Origin: Candidatus Accumulibacter similis
Lineage (GTDB): Bacteria; Pseudomonadota; Gammaproteobacteria; Burkholderiales; Rhodocyclaceae
DNA length: 64,000 bases
Reading direction: 5' to 3'
Assembly: GCA_013347225.1 (NCBI GenBank)
Contig: CP054595.1
Location: 496,001 to 560,000 of the forward strand
Below the pieces are notes generated by a model that saw only the letters and a list, made by a program, of their open reading frames with translations, was not told where the DNA came from and did no database searches. Position numbers and translations under genes: made by a program. Positions 26,564-34,884 of this stretch are shown here, one piece after another. The number at the start of each line of letters is the position of its first letter. The first letter of the stretch is position 1.

Positions 26564-27525
26564 CGCCCGCCATCCCGGGCTGGCAGGTTGCCGCTGTTGC
26601 GCGCCGGCGCGCCGTTCAACAGCAAGGCCAGCACCAGCACCAGGGTCGGCAGCAGTGCCAGCTCGATGACCACGATCAGCGGCTTGGCCCAGCCGTCCGC
26701 ATGGCCCAGGAAGGCGCCCGCCTGCCAGGCACCGAGCAGGCCGACGGCGACGAACGCCAGGGGTCCGATGACGATGCCGGCGCGCAGCCAGCGGCCGTCG
26801 CTGCGCGGCGCATCGCCCAGGCCGGCCATCTGCACCAGCAGCCACATCGCCGCCAGGATGGTGGCGCCCTGGAACTTGCCACCCGGGTGATCGGCACCGG
26901 CCCAGAACAGGTAGAGGCCGACGACGATGCCGATCGGCGGCAGCACGCGCGCCAGGTAGGTGAGGACGCCGTCGGGGTCGGCGGCGTAGCGCGGTCCGGG
27001 GCGACCGCCCCAGAAGCGGTCCGGCGCCAGCGACCAGACGGCGAGCAGGGCGATGACCAGCACGATCGCCTCGAGCAGCGTGTCCAGCGCACGGAAGGCG
27101 AGCAGCACGCCGGTGATCGGGTTGCCGACGCCGGTGGCCGGCAGGTTGTCGGCCGCCAGCGGCGCCAGGGTCGGCGCGGGCTCGGGCAAGACCAGCACGC
27201 ACAGCGCCAGCACCATGGTGACGCCAAGCGACAGCAACGCCGCGTATGCGCGCGTACCGGCGCCGCTGCGCTCGGTCGCGGCCGCCGCCTCGGTGCTGCG
27301 CAGGCGCCCCACCGCGCCGAGCAGCAGCGCACCGGTCAGGCCGCCGCCGATGGCCGCCTCGGTCAGCGCGACGTCGATGCCGGCGAGGCGCACCCAGACC
27401 AGTGACAGCAGCAAGCCATAGACGACGAAACCGGCCACTGCCACGAAGGCATCGCGTGCGACCACGGTCCACAGCGCCAGCCAGAGCAGCAGCAAGGCAA
27501 CGACCAGGCTGAGCAGCGGCGTCAT
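26560..27525 (-). CDS. mnhB: Fused MbhD-MbhE-MnhB antiporter subunit
   Basis: This 321-residue membrane protein joins three units that are separate, or part of MrpA, elsewhere. Residues about 1-90 (ALTEAAIGGGLTGALLLGAVG) match the MrpA C-terminal/DUF4040 (MbhD) unit. About 95-175 (GNPITGVLLAFRALDTLLEA) match MbhE. About 190-315 (YLARVLPPIGIVVGLYLFWA, HPGGKFQGATILAAMW) match MnhB. So only the C-terminal part of a normal MrpA is present, fused to MnhB; the NuoL-like two-thirds of MrpA is absent. ATG 27525 follows a 51-base gap after the G subunit gene. The fused layout resembles the modular Mbh/Mrp clusters of some anaerobes. Confidence 0.88.
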   Translation of the reverse strand: MTPLLSLVVALLLLWLALWTVVARDAFVAVAGFVVYGLLLSLVWVRLAGIDVALTEAAIGGGLTGALLLGAVGRLRSTEAAAATERSGAGTRAYAALLSLGVTMVLALCVLVLPEPAPTLAPLAADNLPATGVGNPITGVLLAFRALDTLLEAIVLVIALLAVWSLAPDRFWGGRPGPRYAADPDGVLTYLARVLPPIGIVVGLYLFWAGADHPGGKFQGATILAAMWLLVQMAGLGDAPRSDGRWLRAGIVIGPLAFVAVGLLGAWQAGAFLGHADGWAKPLIVVIELALLPTLVLVLALLLNGAPARNSGNLPARDGGR

Positions 27526-27576
27526 GCGATTACCCCGCGCGTTGCGCGATGAGCGCCCGGCAACGGTCCGGCGCGC

Positions 27577-27870
27577 TCATTCGCTGCAGTCCCGGCGCCT
27601 TGCCGAGTGCGCGATTAGCTGCGATACCGCCGCGCTCGACAGCATCAGCAGCAGCCACACGAGCAGCAGCTTCAGCGCCGCGAGCAAACCATCCATCTGC
27701 GGCAGCAGACCGGTGACCACCAGCGCGACGCCGAGGTTGTCGGCCTTGGTCAGCGCATGCAGCCGCGTGTAGGCGTCGGGAAAGCGCAACAGGCCGACCG
27801 TACCGGCGAGAAAGAACACCAGGCCGGCGACGATGGCGACGATGCTGAAGGCATCGAGCACGACGCTCAC
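27577..27870 (-). CDS. mnhG: Mrp-type antiporter subunit G
   Basis: This 97-residue protein has three membrane helices and the family block GTVGLLRFPDAYTRLHALTKADN, in which RFPD and RLHA are invariant in MnhG/MrpG. The start is GTG at 27870, overlapping the stop of the F subunit gene as GTGA. Small accessory subunits of this type are needed for assembly and activity in characterised Mrp complexes. A 51-base gap separates it from the fused B subunit gene. Confidence 0.93.
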   Translation of the reverse strand: MSVVLDAFSIVAIVAGLVFFLAGTVGLLRFPDAYTRLHALTKADNLGVALVVTGLLPQMDGLLAALKLLLVWLLLMLSSAAVSQLIAHSARRRDCSE

Positions 27871-28163
27871 CGGTTACCCTCGGTGGCGTCGTCGTCGGCG
27901 ACCTTCTCGTCCTGGCGCAGCGCGAACTTGACGAAGGCGATCGACGCGAAGGCCGCGAGCAGCGCCAGCGTCAGCGCCACATCGAACATCGCCCTCTCGC
28001 CGGAGGCCGCGCCGAAGAGCAGCAGCGCGCCGATGGCGCCGCTGCCCAACAACTGCGCAGCCATCATGCGCTCGGCGCGGCCTGGTCCGCGCGCCACGCG
28101 CACCAGGCCGCCGGCGACCATGAGCACGACGAAGGCCGCCGCCGAGAGCAGAAAATCAGCCAT
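27867..28163 (-). CDS. mnhF: Mrp-type antiporter subunit F
   Basis: This 98-residue protein has three predicted membrane helices. It carries the MnhF signature RVARGPGRAERMMAAQLLGS, where RGP-xx-DR/ER is conserved and the acidic residue has been linked to ion transport in related subunits, followed by FDVALTLALLAAFASIAFVKF. The start at 28163 (MADFLLS) fits the family length better than an upstream in-frame ATG that would add an Arg/Cys-rich leader. It overlaps the E subunit gene by 8 bases and the G subunit gene by 4. Confidence 0.93.
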   Translation of the reverse strand: MADFLLSAAAFVVLMVAGGLVRVARGPGRAERMMAAQLLGSGAIGALLLFGAASGERAMFDVALTLALLAAFASIAFVKFALRQDEKVADDDATEGNR

Positions 28164-28662
28164 CCCGCAGCTCCGGTTGCAGCGCCCGGGCGTAGGCACG
28201 CTCCTCGGCGGCCAGTTGCTCGACCACCGCTTGCCCCGTGTCGAGGCAATGGAACTCGATCATGTCCGCCTTGCCGCCGCTCGCCACCGTGCCCGGCATC
28301 AGGCTGGCGATCAGCTCGAAGGCGCTGCGCCCCGCGCCGCGTGGCAGCCCGACGGGATAGTCGACGAAACCCGGCTGCAGGCGCGGCTGCGCTGCGAAGG
28401 CGCGGCGCGCGACATCGGCGCCGGCGAGCAGTGACTGCCACAGGAAGCGCGGCAGCAACAGCAGCAGTTGGCCGAGGCGGACGCGGTCGTCGGCCGGCGG
28501 CAGGAGCCTGGCGCTGGCCCAGGTGGCGGCAGCGCTGGCCAGCAGGCCGAACAGCAGGTTCGCCGGCCTGGCGCTCTGGTCGACGACCATCCACAGCGCA
28601 AAGTACAACAGCGCACGCACCGCCAGGGCACGGGTCGGGTTGCCGGCGGGCGCGGCGCTCAT
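28156..28662 (-). CDS. mnhE: Mrp-type antiporter subunit E
   Basis: This 168-residue protein has two N-terminal membrane segments and a cytoplasmic domain. Family features are LPRFLWQSLLAGADVARRAF in the centre, then GFVDYPVGLP and a LIASLMPGTVASG motif (usually SITLTPGT in MnhE). It is the first gene of the six-gene antiporter set E-F-G-DEB-C-D and begins 73 bases after the RND pump gene stop. No strong terminator was seen in that gap, so read-through from the pump gene is possible. Confidence 0.9.
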   Translation of the reverse strand: MSAAPAGNPTRALAVRALLYFALWMVVDQSARPANLLFGLLASAAATWASARLLPPADDRVRLGQLLLLLPRFLWQSLLAGADVARRAFAAQPRLQPGFVDYPVGLPRGAGRSAFELIASLMPGTVASGGKADMIEFHCLDTGQAVVEQLAAEERAYARALQPELRDG

Positions 28663-28735
28663 CGCACGCCCCTCGCTGCCACGTCCGCCGGGATCCCCTC
28701 AGCAACGGCCGGGCTGGCCGCCGCCGGCGACGACC

Positions 28736-31700
28736 TCATGAGGACTGCTCCACGGCCTCGGCCGTCGGCGTCGTCTCGTTGCCGAACACGGTCATGTACA
28801 GCGTCGGCAGCACGACCAGCGTCAGCACCGTCGCCACCAGCAGGCCGCCCATGATGGCAAAGGCCATCGGGCCCCAGAACACGGTGGGCGCGATCGGCAG
28901 CAGGCCGAGTACGGTAGACATCGCGGCCAGCATCATCGGCCGGAAGCGATTCGTGGCGCAACTCAGCACCGCATCGCGCACGCCGCGGCCGGCGGCGCGC
29001 TCCTCTTCGATGCTGACGATCAGGATCACCGCGTTCTTGGCGATCATGCCGATCAGCGCCAGAATGCCGAGAATCGCGACGAAGCCCAGCGGCCGGTTGA
29101 ACACCAGCAGCGATGTCACCACGCCGATCAGCCCCAGCGGCATGATCGCCACCACCATCGCCAGGCGGCGGAAGCTGACCAGCATGACCATCATCGCCAG
29201 CAGCATCAGGACGATCATCAGCGGCACCACGGCGAACACCGAGGCCTGCGAGACCTGGCTCTCCTCGAACAGGCCGCCGGTCTCGACCTTGTAGGGCTTG
29301 GGCAGCCCGGCGTTGAACTCGGCGATCTTTGGCGCCAGAGCCTCCACCACGCTGTCGGGCAGAACGCCACGGATGACGTCGGCGCGCACCGTCAGCGTCG
29401 GCACGCGGTTGCGGCGCCACACCAGCGGGAACTCCTGCTCCTCGACGAAGGTCGCGAATTGCTGCAGCGGAACCATGCGCCCGCTCGGCGTGGGCACCTG
29501 CAGCGACGCCAGCGTCTCGAAAGAGGCGCGCTCGCCGTCGCTGGCGCGAACCACGGTGTTGACCAGATAGATGTCATCGCGCACCTGCGTCACCGGCGTG
29601 CCGGAGATGGCAGCGTTGAGCACGCCGGCGATCGCCGCCGAACTGACGCCGAGTTGCCGCGCCTGGTCCTGGTTGATCTTGACGCGCAGCTGGCGCGCCG
29701 GCTCCATCCAGTCGAAGTGCACGTGCCGCGCGCGCGTGTCGCTGCCGACCACGTTGGCCAGCTCCATCGCCAGGCGCCGCACCTCGTCCTTGTCCGGGCC
29801 GGAGACGCGGTACTGCAGCGGCCAGCCGACCGGCGGCCCCAGCTCCAGCGGCGAGACCCGCGCGACAACGTCGGGGAACTGCTCGGCCAGCATCTTCTCC
29901 AGCTTGTCGTGCAGCCGCTCGCGCGCCTCGAGGTTCTTGGCCACGACGACGAACTGGCCGAAGAAGGGGTTGGCCAGCTGCACGTCCAGCGTCAGGATGA
30001 AGCGGATCGCGCCGCGGCCGACGTAGCTGCTGAAGTGATCGACGTCAGGGTCGATCCTCAGGAATTCTTCCAGCCGCTTGACATCCTGTTCCGTTGCGAA
30101 GATCGATGCGTTCTGGCGCAGCGTCAGATTGACCGTCAGCTCGGGGCGATCGCTGGACGGGAAGAACTGCCTTGACACCTGGCTCGACAGGACCACCGCG
30201 GCAACGAACGCGGCGAGCGTGACGCCGATGGTCAGCCACTTCATGCGGATCGCGCCCTGCACGAAGCCGCTGTAGATCTGCAGCAGCTTGCCCGGCTTGG
30301 GCTCGGTCTCCTGCTTCTGCGGCGGTTTCAACAGCGCCTTGCCGATCAGCGGCGCGAAGATCACCGCCACCAGCCAGCTGACGAGAAGCGAGATGGCCAC
30401 CACCGAGAAGATCGAGAACGTGTACTCGCCGGCCGAGCTCCTGGCGAAGCCGATCGGCACGAAGCTGGCGATGGTGACCAGCGTGCCGATCAGCATCGGC
30501 GCGGCCAGAGTGCGGTAGGCGAAGGTCGCGGCGTGGTCCGGGCTGTCGCCGGCACCCAGCCGGCGCAGCATCGCGTCCACCGTGGTCATCGCATCGTCGA
30601 CCAGCATCCCGAGCGCGATGATCAGGGCGCCCAGCGAGATGCGATGCAGGTCGATGTGCGCCACGTCCATGACCGCGAACACGATCGCCATCGTCAGCGG
30701 AATGGCCAGCGCCACCACCGTGCCCGGGCGCACTCCCAGGCTGACGAAGCTGCACGCCAGGATGATGACGATCGCCTGCCACAGCGAGGTCATGAAGTCG
30801 CTGATCGCGTGGTCGACGGTGACCGCCTGGTCGGCGACCAGCGTCGTCTCGATGCCGACCGGCAGGTTGGCGACGATCTCGGCAATCACCTTGCGCAGGT
30901 TGTCGCCGAGGGCGAGGATGTCGCCGGCATCGCGCATGGCGATCGCCAGGCCGATGGCCGGCTTGCCGTTGACGCGGAACATCGGCTGCGGCGGATCGGT
31001 GAAGCCGCGGCGCACCTTGGCAATGTCGCCGAGGCGGAAGATGCGCTCGCCGGCGACGATGTTCACCGCCTCGATGTCGCGCTCGTTGTCGAAGGCACCG
31101 GTCACGCGCAGGAATACCCGCTCCTGCTCGCCCTGCATCGTGCCGGCCGGACGCACCAGGTTCTGCGCCTGCAGCGTGGCGATGATCTGGTTCAGGTTCA
31201 GGCGCAGGCCGGCAAGCCGCTCCGTGGAGAACTCGATGTAGATCTGCTCGTCCTGCGCGCCGAGCACCTCGATCTTCGACACGTCGGGCACCTGCAGCAG
31301 CCGCGAGCGCGCTTCCTCGACATGGTCGCGCAGTTCGCGGAAGCTGAAGCCGTCGGCGGTGAACGCGTAGATGATGCCGAAGGTGTCGCCGAAGTCGTCG
31401 TTGAGGAACGGCCCGAGTACCCCCTGCGGCAGCGTGTGGCGCATGTCGCCGATGTTCTTGCGCACCTGGTACCAGATATCGGGCACCTTGGCCGGCGGTG
31501 TCGACGTCTTCAGGTCGACGAAGATCGTCGTCTGCCCGGCGACGGTGTAGCTGCGGAGGCGGTCGAGGTAGTCGGTCTCCTGCAGCGTGCGCTCGAGCCG
31601 CTCGGTCACCTGCTTCATGGTCTCTTCCGCGGTGGCGCCGGGCCAGGCGGCAGCGACGACCATGGTGCGCACGGTGAAGGCCGGGTCCTCGCCGCGTCCC

Positions 31701-31804
31701 AGCTTGAAGAAGGACATGACGCCGGCCACCACGGCCAGGATCATCAGGAAGACGACCAGCGAGCGCTTCTTCAGCGCCCATTCCGACAGGTTCGGTCCGA
31801 TCAC
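28736..31804 (-). CDS. RND efflux pump permease
   Basis: This 1022-residue protein has 12 membrane helices and two large periplasmic loops, the standard RND pump size. The first repeat has the paired aspartates of the proton relay in GMLVDDAMTTVDAM (TM4), and the second repeat a lysine-containing block in ALIGMIAKNAVILIV (TM10). Porter-domain features include FKLGRGEDPAFTVRTMVV, AAAWPGATAEETMKQVTERLE and GLRLNLNQIIATLQ. The relay and AcrB-like repeats suggest an HAE1-type pump for organic molecules rather than a CusA metal pump. The start is GTG at 31804, overlapping the adaptor stop by 4 bases. The substrate is unknown. Confidence 0.93.
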   Translation of the reverse strand: MIGPNLSEWALKKRSLVVFLMILAVVAGVMSFFKLGRGEDPAFTVRTMVVAAAWPGATAEETMKQVTERLERTLQETDYLDRLRSYTVAGQTTIFVDLKTSTPPAKVPDIWYQVRKNIGDMRHTLPQGVLGPFLNDDFGDTFGIIYAFTADGFSFRELRDHVEEARSRLLQVPDVSKIEVLGAQDEQIYIEFSTERLAGLRLNLNQIIATLQAQNLVRPAGTMQGEQERVFLRVTGAFDNERDIEAVNIVAGERIFRLGDIAKVRRGFTDPPQPMFRVNGKPAIGLAIAMRDAGDILALGDNLRKVIAEIVANLPVGIETTLVADQAVTVDHAISDFMTSLWQAIVIILACSFVSLGVRPGTVVALAIPLTMAIVFAVMDVAHIDLHRISLGALIIALGMLVDDAMTTVDAMLRRLGAGDSPDHAATFAYRTLAAPMLIGTLVTIASFVPIGFARSSAGEYTFSIFSVVAISLLVSWLVAVIFAPLIGKALLKPPQKQETEPKPGKLLQIYSGFVQGAIRMKWLTIGVTLAAFVAAVVLSSQVSRQFFPSSDRPELTVNLTLRQNASIFATEQDVKRLEEFLRIDPDVDHFSSYVGRGAIRFILTLDVQLANPFFGQFVVVAKNLEARERLHDKLEKMLAEQFPDVVARVSPLELGPPVGWPLQYRVSGPDKDEVRRLAMELANVVGSDTRARHVHFDWMEPARQLRVKINQDQARQLGVSSAAIAGVLNAAISGTPVTQVRDDIYLVNTVVRASDGERASFETLASLQVPTPSGRMVPLQQFATFVEEQEFPLVWRRNRVPTLTVRADVIRGVLPDSVVEALAPKIAEFNAGLPKPYKVETGGLFEESQVSQASVFAVVPLMIVLMLLAMMVMLVSFRRLAMVVAIMPLGLIGVVTSLLVFNRPLGFVAILGILALIGMIAKNAVILIVSIEEERAAGRGVRDAVLSCATNRFRPMMLAAMSTVLGLLPIAPTVFWGPMAFAIMGGLLVATVLTLVVLPTLYMTVFGNETTPTAEAVEQSS

Positions 31805-32913
31805 GAGCGGGCCTCCGGCAGGCGCACCTTCTGGCCGGGACGCAGGGCCTGCGCGCCGGCCGTGACGACGACGTCGCCGGGGTTCAGCCCCTTGGTCACC
31901 TGCACGGCCTTGGCGTTGGTGGCGCCCAGTTCGACGCTGCGCAGCGCGACGGCGCTCGAAGCCGGGTCGACCACCCAGACCGCGGTCTGGCCGTCGGCGC
32001 GCACCAGCGCCGAAGCCGGCACCTCGATGGCCAGCGCCTCGGGCAGTTGCATCTTGCCGGTAACGGTGCTGCCCAGGCGCATGGCCGCAGGCGGGTCGAT
32101 CAGGCGTACGCGCACGGCGAAGGTGCCGGTCACCGGATCCGCGCGCGGCGCGACTTCCCGTACCCGGCCGGCAGCCGTCACCCGCGGGTCATCGGCCAGC
32201 GCCACGGTGATCTCCGGATTCTTCGGCGCGATGTCCTTGATCCGGCCCGGCACGTCGAACACGGCGTCGCGCGCACCCTCGCGCGCCACCTGCACGATCA
32301 TCCGTCCGGCCGAAACGACTTCGCCGGGTTCCGGCCCGCGCGCCGTCACGACGCCAGCCACGTTGGCCATCAGGCGCGTGTAACTCAAGCGGTTTTCCGC
32401 CAGGCTGACCTGTGACTGGACCGCCTCGACCTGCGACTCGGTGGTCTTCAGCACGGCCACGGCCTGGTCGAACGAGGCGCGCGAGACGGCGTCCTCGGCG
32501 ACCAGCTCGCGCATGCGCGCATGATTGCTGCGCGCCTCGACCAACTGCGCCCTTGCTGCCGCCAGCTGCGCACGTGCCGCCTGCAGGCTGCTTTCCTCGT
32601 TCTGCGGATCGAGTCGCGCGATCAGTTGCCCGGGCTTGACGCTGTCGCCGATGTCAACCGTCCGCTCGACCAGTCGGCCGTCGATGCGGAAGGACTCGTT
32701 GATCTCGGTCTGCGCCTGCACGACGCCGGTCAGCGAGACCATCCCATTCGCGGCACGGCTCTCGATGGTGATTGCACGCACCGGGCGGATCTCCGGCGCC
32801 GACGCTTCGTCGGCGCGCTGACAGGCCGCCAGCAGCGTCAACGCGGCGAGCGTCAGCAGGGCGTTGGTTCCGGACAGGAAGGCGGTTCGCTGGATGGCGA
32901 AGTTTACGGACAC
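31801..32913 (-). CDS. RND efflux periplasmic adaptor lipoprotein
   Basis: This 370-residue membrane-fusion protein has a lipobox (LLAAC, Cys31) after a hydrophobic leader, a lipoyl-like domain (VDIGDSVKPGQLIARLD), a coiled-coil hairpin rich in Ala/Gln/Glu (about 95-165), a second lipoyl half (MANVAGVVTARGPEPGEVVSAG) and beta-barrel and membrane-proximal domains. The start is GTG at 32913, chosen because a perfect AAGGAG sits 7 bases upstream; a longer frame upstream is Arg-rich and implausible. It links the pump and the outer-membrane channel, and its gene is coupled to the pump gene by a GTGA overlap. Confidence 0.92.
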   Translation of the reverse strand: MSVNFAIQRTAFLSGTNALLTLAALTLLAACQRADEASAPEIRPVRAITIESRAANGMVSLTGVVQAQTEINESFRIDGRLVERTVDIGDSVKPGQLIARLDPQNEESSLQAARAQLAAARAQLVEARSNHARMRELVAEDAVSRASFDQAVAVLKTTESQVEAVQSQVSLAENRLSYTRLMANVAGVVTARGPEPGEVVSAGRMIVQVAREGARDAVFDVPGRIKDIAPKNPEITVALADDPRVTAAGRVREVAPRADPVTGTFAVRVRLIDPPAAMRLGSTVTGKMQLPEALAIEVPASALVRADGQTAVWVVDPASSAVALRSVELGATNAKAVQVTKGLNPGDVVVTAGAQALRPGQKVRLPEARS

Positions 32914-32983
32914 GGAGCGGCTCCTTGTCAAAGTCCTGCTGGCTTGGCGGACAAGCCCGAGACAGGCGATTGCAGATTTGGTC

Positions 32984-34378
32984 CTACCAACCGGGCGCGC
33001 TCGCGACCGTACCCGCGGCGATGGCACGCTCGAGTTGCGCGTGGTCGCGCTCGTTCTGGTCGGCGTAAAGGCGGGCGAAGTCGCGAAGGGCGGTAGCGAA
33101 CTGCGAGCCCTTGCCGAGGTACGCGCTGATCGCCACGGCGTCGCCCGAGCGGGCGTGGGCGCGCGCCAGCGTCTCACCGCAGGCGGCAGCGAACTCGACC
33201 AGGCAGGGGGCGAGCAGTTTGATATCGAGGATGATCTTCATGTCACGGAACTGCCGCACATAGTAGTCCCTGCCCCGGAACGAGCCCCAGCCGACGAAGA
33301 TGCCGGTCGCCGTTTGCAGCGCCCGCTTGCCGGAGATCACCCGGGCCCCATGATTGTCGTGCTGGCTGCGGCCGAGGCAGGACTCATATGCCGACGGACC
33401 GGCCTGCTTGATCTGCAGGAACAGCGGGTCGCTGCCGCTGCGGCCCTCGAGGAGGACCAGATAGACGCGCATGCCGACGCTGCCCACCCCCACGACTTGG
33501 CGAACCACGTCAACCGGCGTGAAGCGGTCGAAGAGGAAGCGCCGATCCTCCCTCAAGGTCATCCGGTAGCCAGCGAGGAACTGGTCGGTCAGCGCGTCCT
33601 GCTCTTCGTCGTCGATGGCAAAGCGGAATGGTGGGTCCTCGTCGATCCGTGGCCGGCCATCGACCATCGAGGTGAGCTTGGCGAACGCGCCAAGGTGAGT
33701 GCGGCTCCTCGACTCCTTCTCGATGTGCACCGCGATCAGTTCGCGGTCGGCCGGTGTGAAGTAGCTGATCAGGCTGTCGACGTGCGTGCCGTCGTACCAG
33801 AGGCTGAGCTCGCTCATCCTGGCGCAGCGGGCCATGCGGTCCCGGTACGCCTCCACTGCCGTGATCACCGCCTCATCCGCCGTCGCCGCCTTGAGACCGT
33901 CCTCCCGGGCCGCCACCACCAGGCTGGCGGCGAGTCGCTGCACATCCCACTCGAAAGGCCCGGGCAGCGTCTCGTCAAAGTCGCGAAGGTCGAACATGAG
34001 GTTCCGCTCGGGCGTCGCCCAGAGGCCAAAGTTGAGCACGTGGGCGTCGCCGCAGAGCTGCACGAGCAGCCCGCTGTGGGGCCGGGACGCGAGATCGGCG
34101 GCCATCACCGCTGCTGCTCCACGGTAGTAGTTCCACGGCGAGGCGACCATGCGACCGTGTCGGACGGGGAGCAACCCGGGATCCCGGATCGCGTTCTGGG
34201 CAACGATCGTTTCGAGGGCGTCATGCCCGCGCGAGGTCTCGTCCCAACGCGCAAGCGCGCCTCGCGGAGCCCGCTTGCGCGCCAGCTTGCCAGTCGCCTT
34301 TCGCTCCTCGACGGTCTCCCGCAGGTCGTGCACCGGCGTCGTTGTCGGCGAAGTCGTGCTGGGGTCGGTCTCCGTCAT
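32984..34378 (-). CDS. DUF2252 family protein (kinase-like fold)
   Basis: This 464-residue protein matches DUF2252. Marks are RHGRMVASPWNYYRGAAAVMA (about 73-93), CGDAHVLNFGLW (109-120), FDLRDFDETLPGPFEWDVQRL (129-149), a basic substrate-like loop, and FLQIKQAGPSAYE in the second half. The GDAH-N-FG and D-FDE motifs resemble a kinase-like catalytic loop and metal-binding segment, so a phosphotransfer role has been suggested, but the family's function is unestablished. There is no signal peptide, so it should be cytoplasmic. GAGGAG lies 7 bases upstream of ATG 34378. It is divergent from the MscS gene and 70 bases upstream of the RND adaptor gene on the same strand. Confidence 0.85.
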   Translation of the reverse strand: MTETDPSTTSPTTTPVHDLRETVEERKATGKLARKRAPRGALARWDETSRGHDALETIVAQNAIRDPGLLPVRHGRMVASPWNYYRGAAAVMAADLASRPHSGLLVQLCGDAHVLNFGLWATPERNLMFDLRDFDETLPGPFEWDVQRLAASLVVAAREDGLKAATADEAVITAVEAYRDRMARCARMSELSLWYDGTHVDSLISYFTPADRELIAVHIEKESRSRTHLGAFAKLTSMVDGRPRIDEDPPFRFAIDDEEQDALTDQFLAGYRMTLREDRRFLFDRFTPVDVVRQVVGVGSVGMRVYLVLLEGRSGSDPLFLQIKQAGPSAYESCLGRSQHDNHGARVISGKRALQTATGIFVGWGSFRGRDYYVRQFRDMKIILDIKLLAPCLVEFAAACGETLARAHARSGDAVAISAYLGKGSQFATALRDFARLYADQNERDHAQLERAIAAGTVASAPGW

Positions 34379-34884
34379 CAAGGCACTCCTCGAAGCGCCT
34401 CTGGCGTGCAGCCAGAAGGGTTGCAATGAACAGGGTAGGTCCGTGGCCAGGCTGGCCAGCGGGAGATGGGATATCCAGCACGCTTGATCTTTCAAGCCCG
34501 GCAGAGGATGCATCCCGGGCAGCGACTTGTCAACCGACAAGGGGACCGCGAAGCGGTGACTCCAGCCGGCGCGGCGATCCTCGCCACGGCGCGAACCCAC
34601 TGGCAGCGGGTGTGCGTCCCGGGTTCCCTGGCCGGGTTCTGGATCGCCCGTGGTTGGGGCAGCTTTGCCCAGCAGGCCGACGGCAGGCGCGCGTCCGTTC
34701 GCCCCTGATTGCTTTCGTTGCCGCAGGAATGCGACACTCCGCGACGGAGAATCGGCTGCAGCGCCCCGATGTGGAACGCCGATGCACCAGAAGCGACAAA
34801 GCCTCGCCCCGATCGGTCGCCGGCATCTGGTTGCAGAACCGCGGGCGTTGCCCACCAACCTGACGATCAGGGACCACGAGACTC
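34379..34884. other. 506-base divergent intergenic stretch
   Basis: The region lies between the DUF2252 gene (minus) and the MscS-type gene (plus) and should contain both promoters. Frames on both strands are open but without recognisable products or ribosome binding sites. Confidence 0.5.

Noticed and set aside
24752..26890. Plus-strand frame of 712 residues
   Set aside because: It is antisense to the mnhD-mnhC-mnhB genes and rich in Gln/Arg/His/Gly with no domain; the minus-strand genes have clear family matches.
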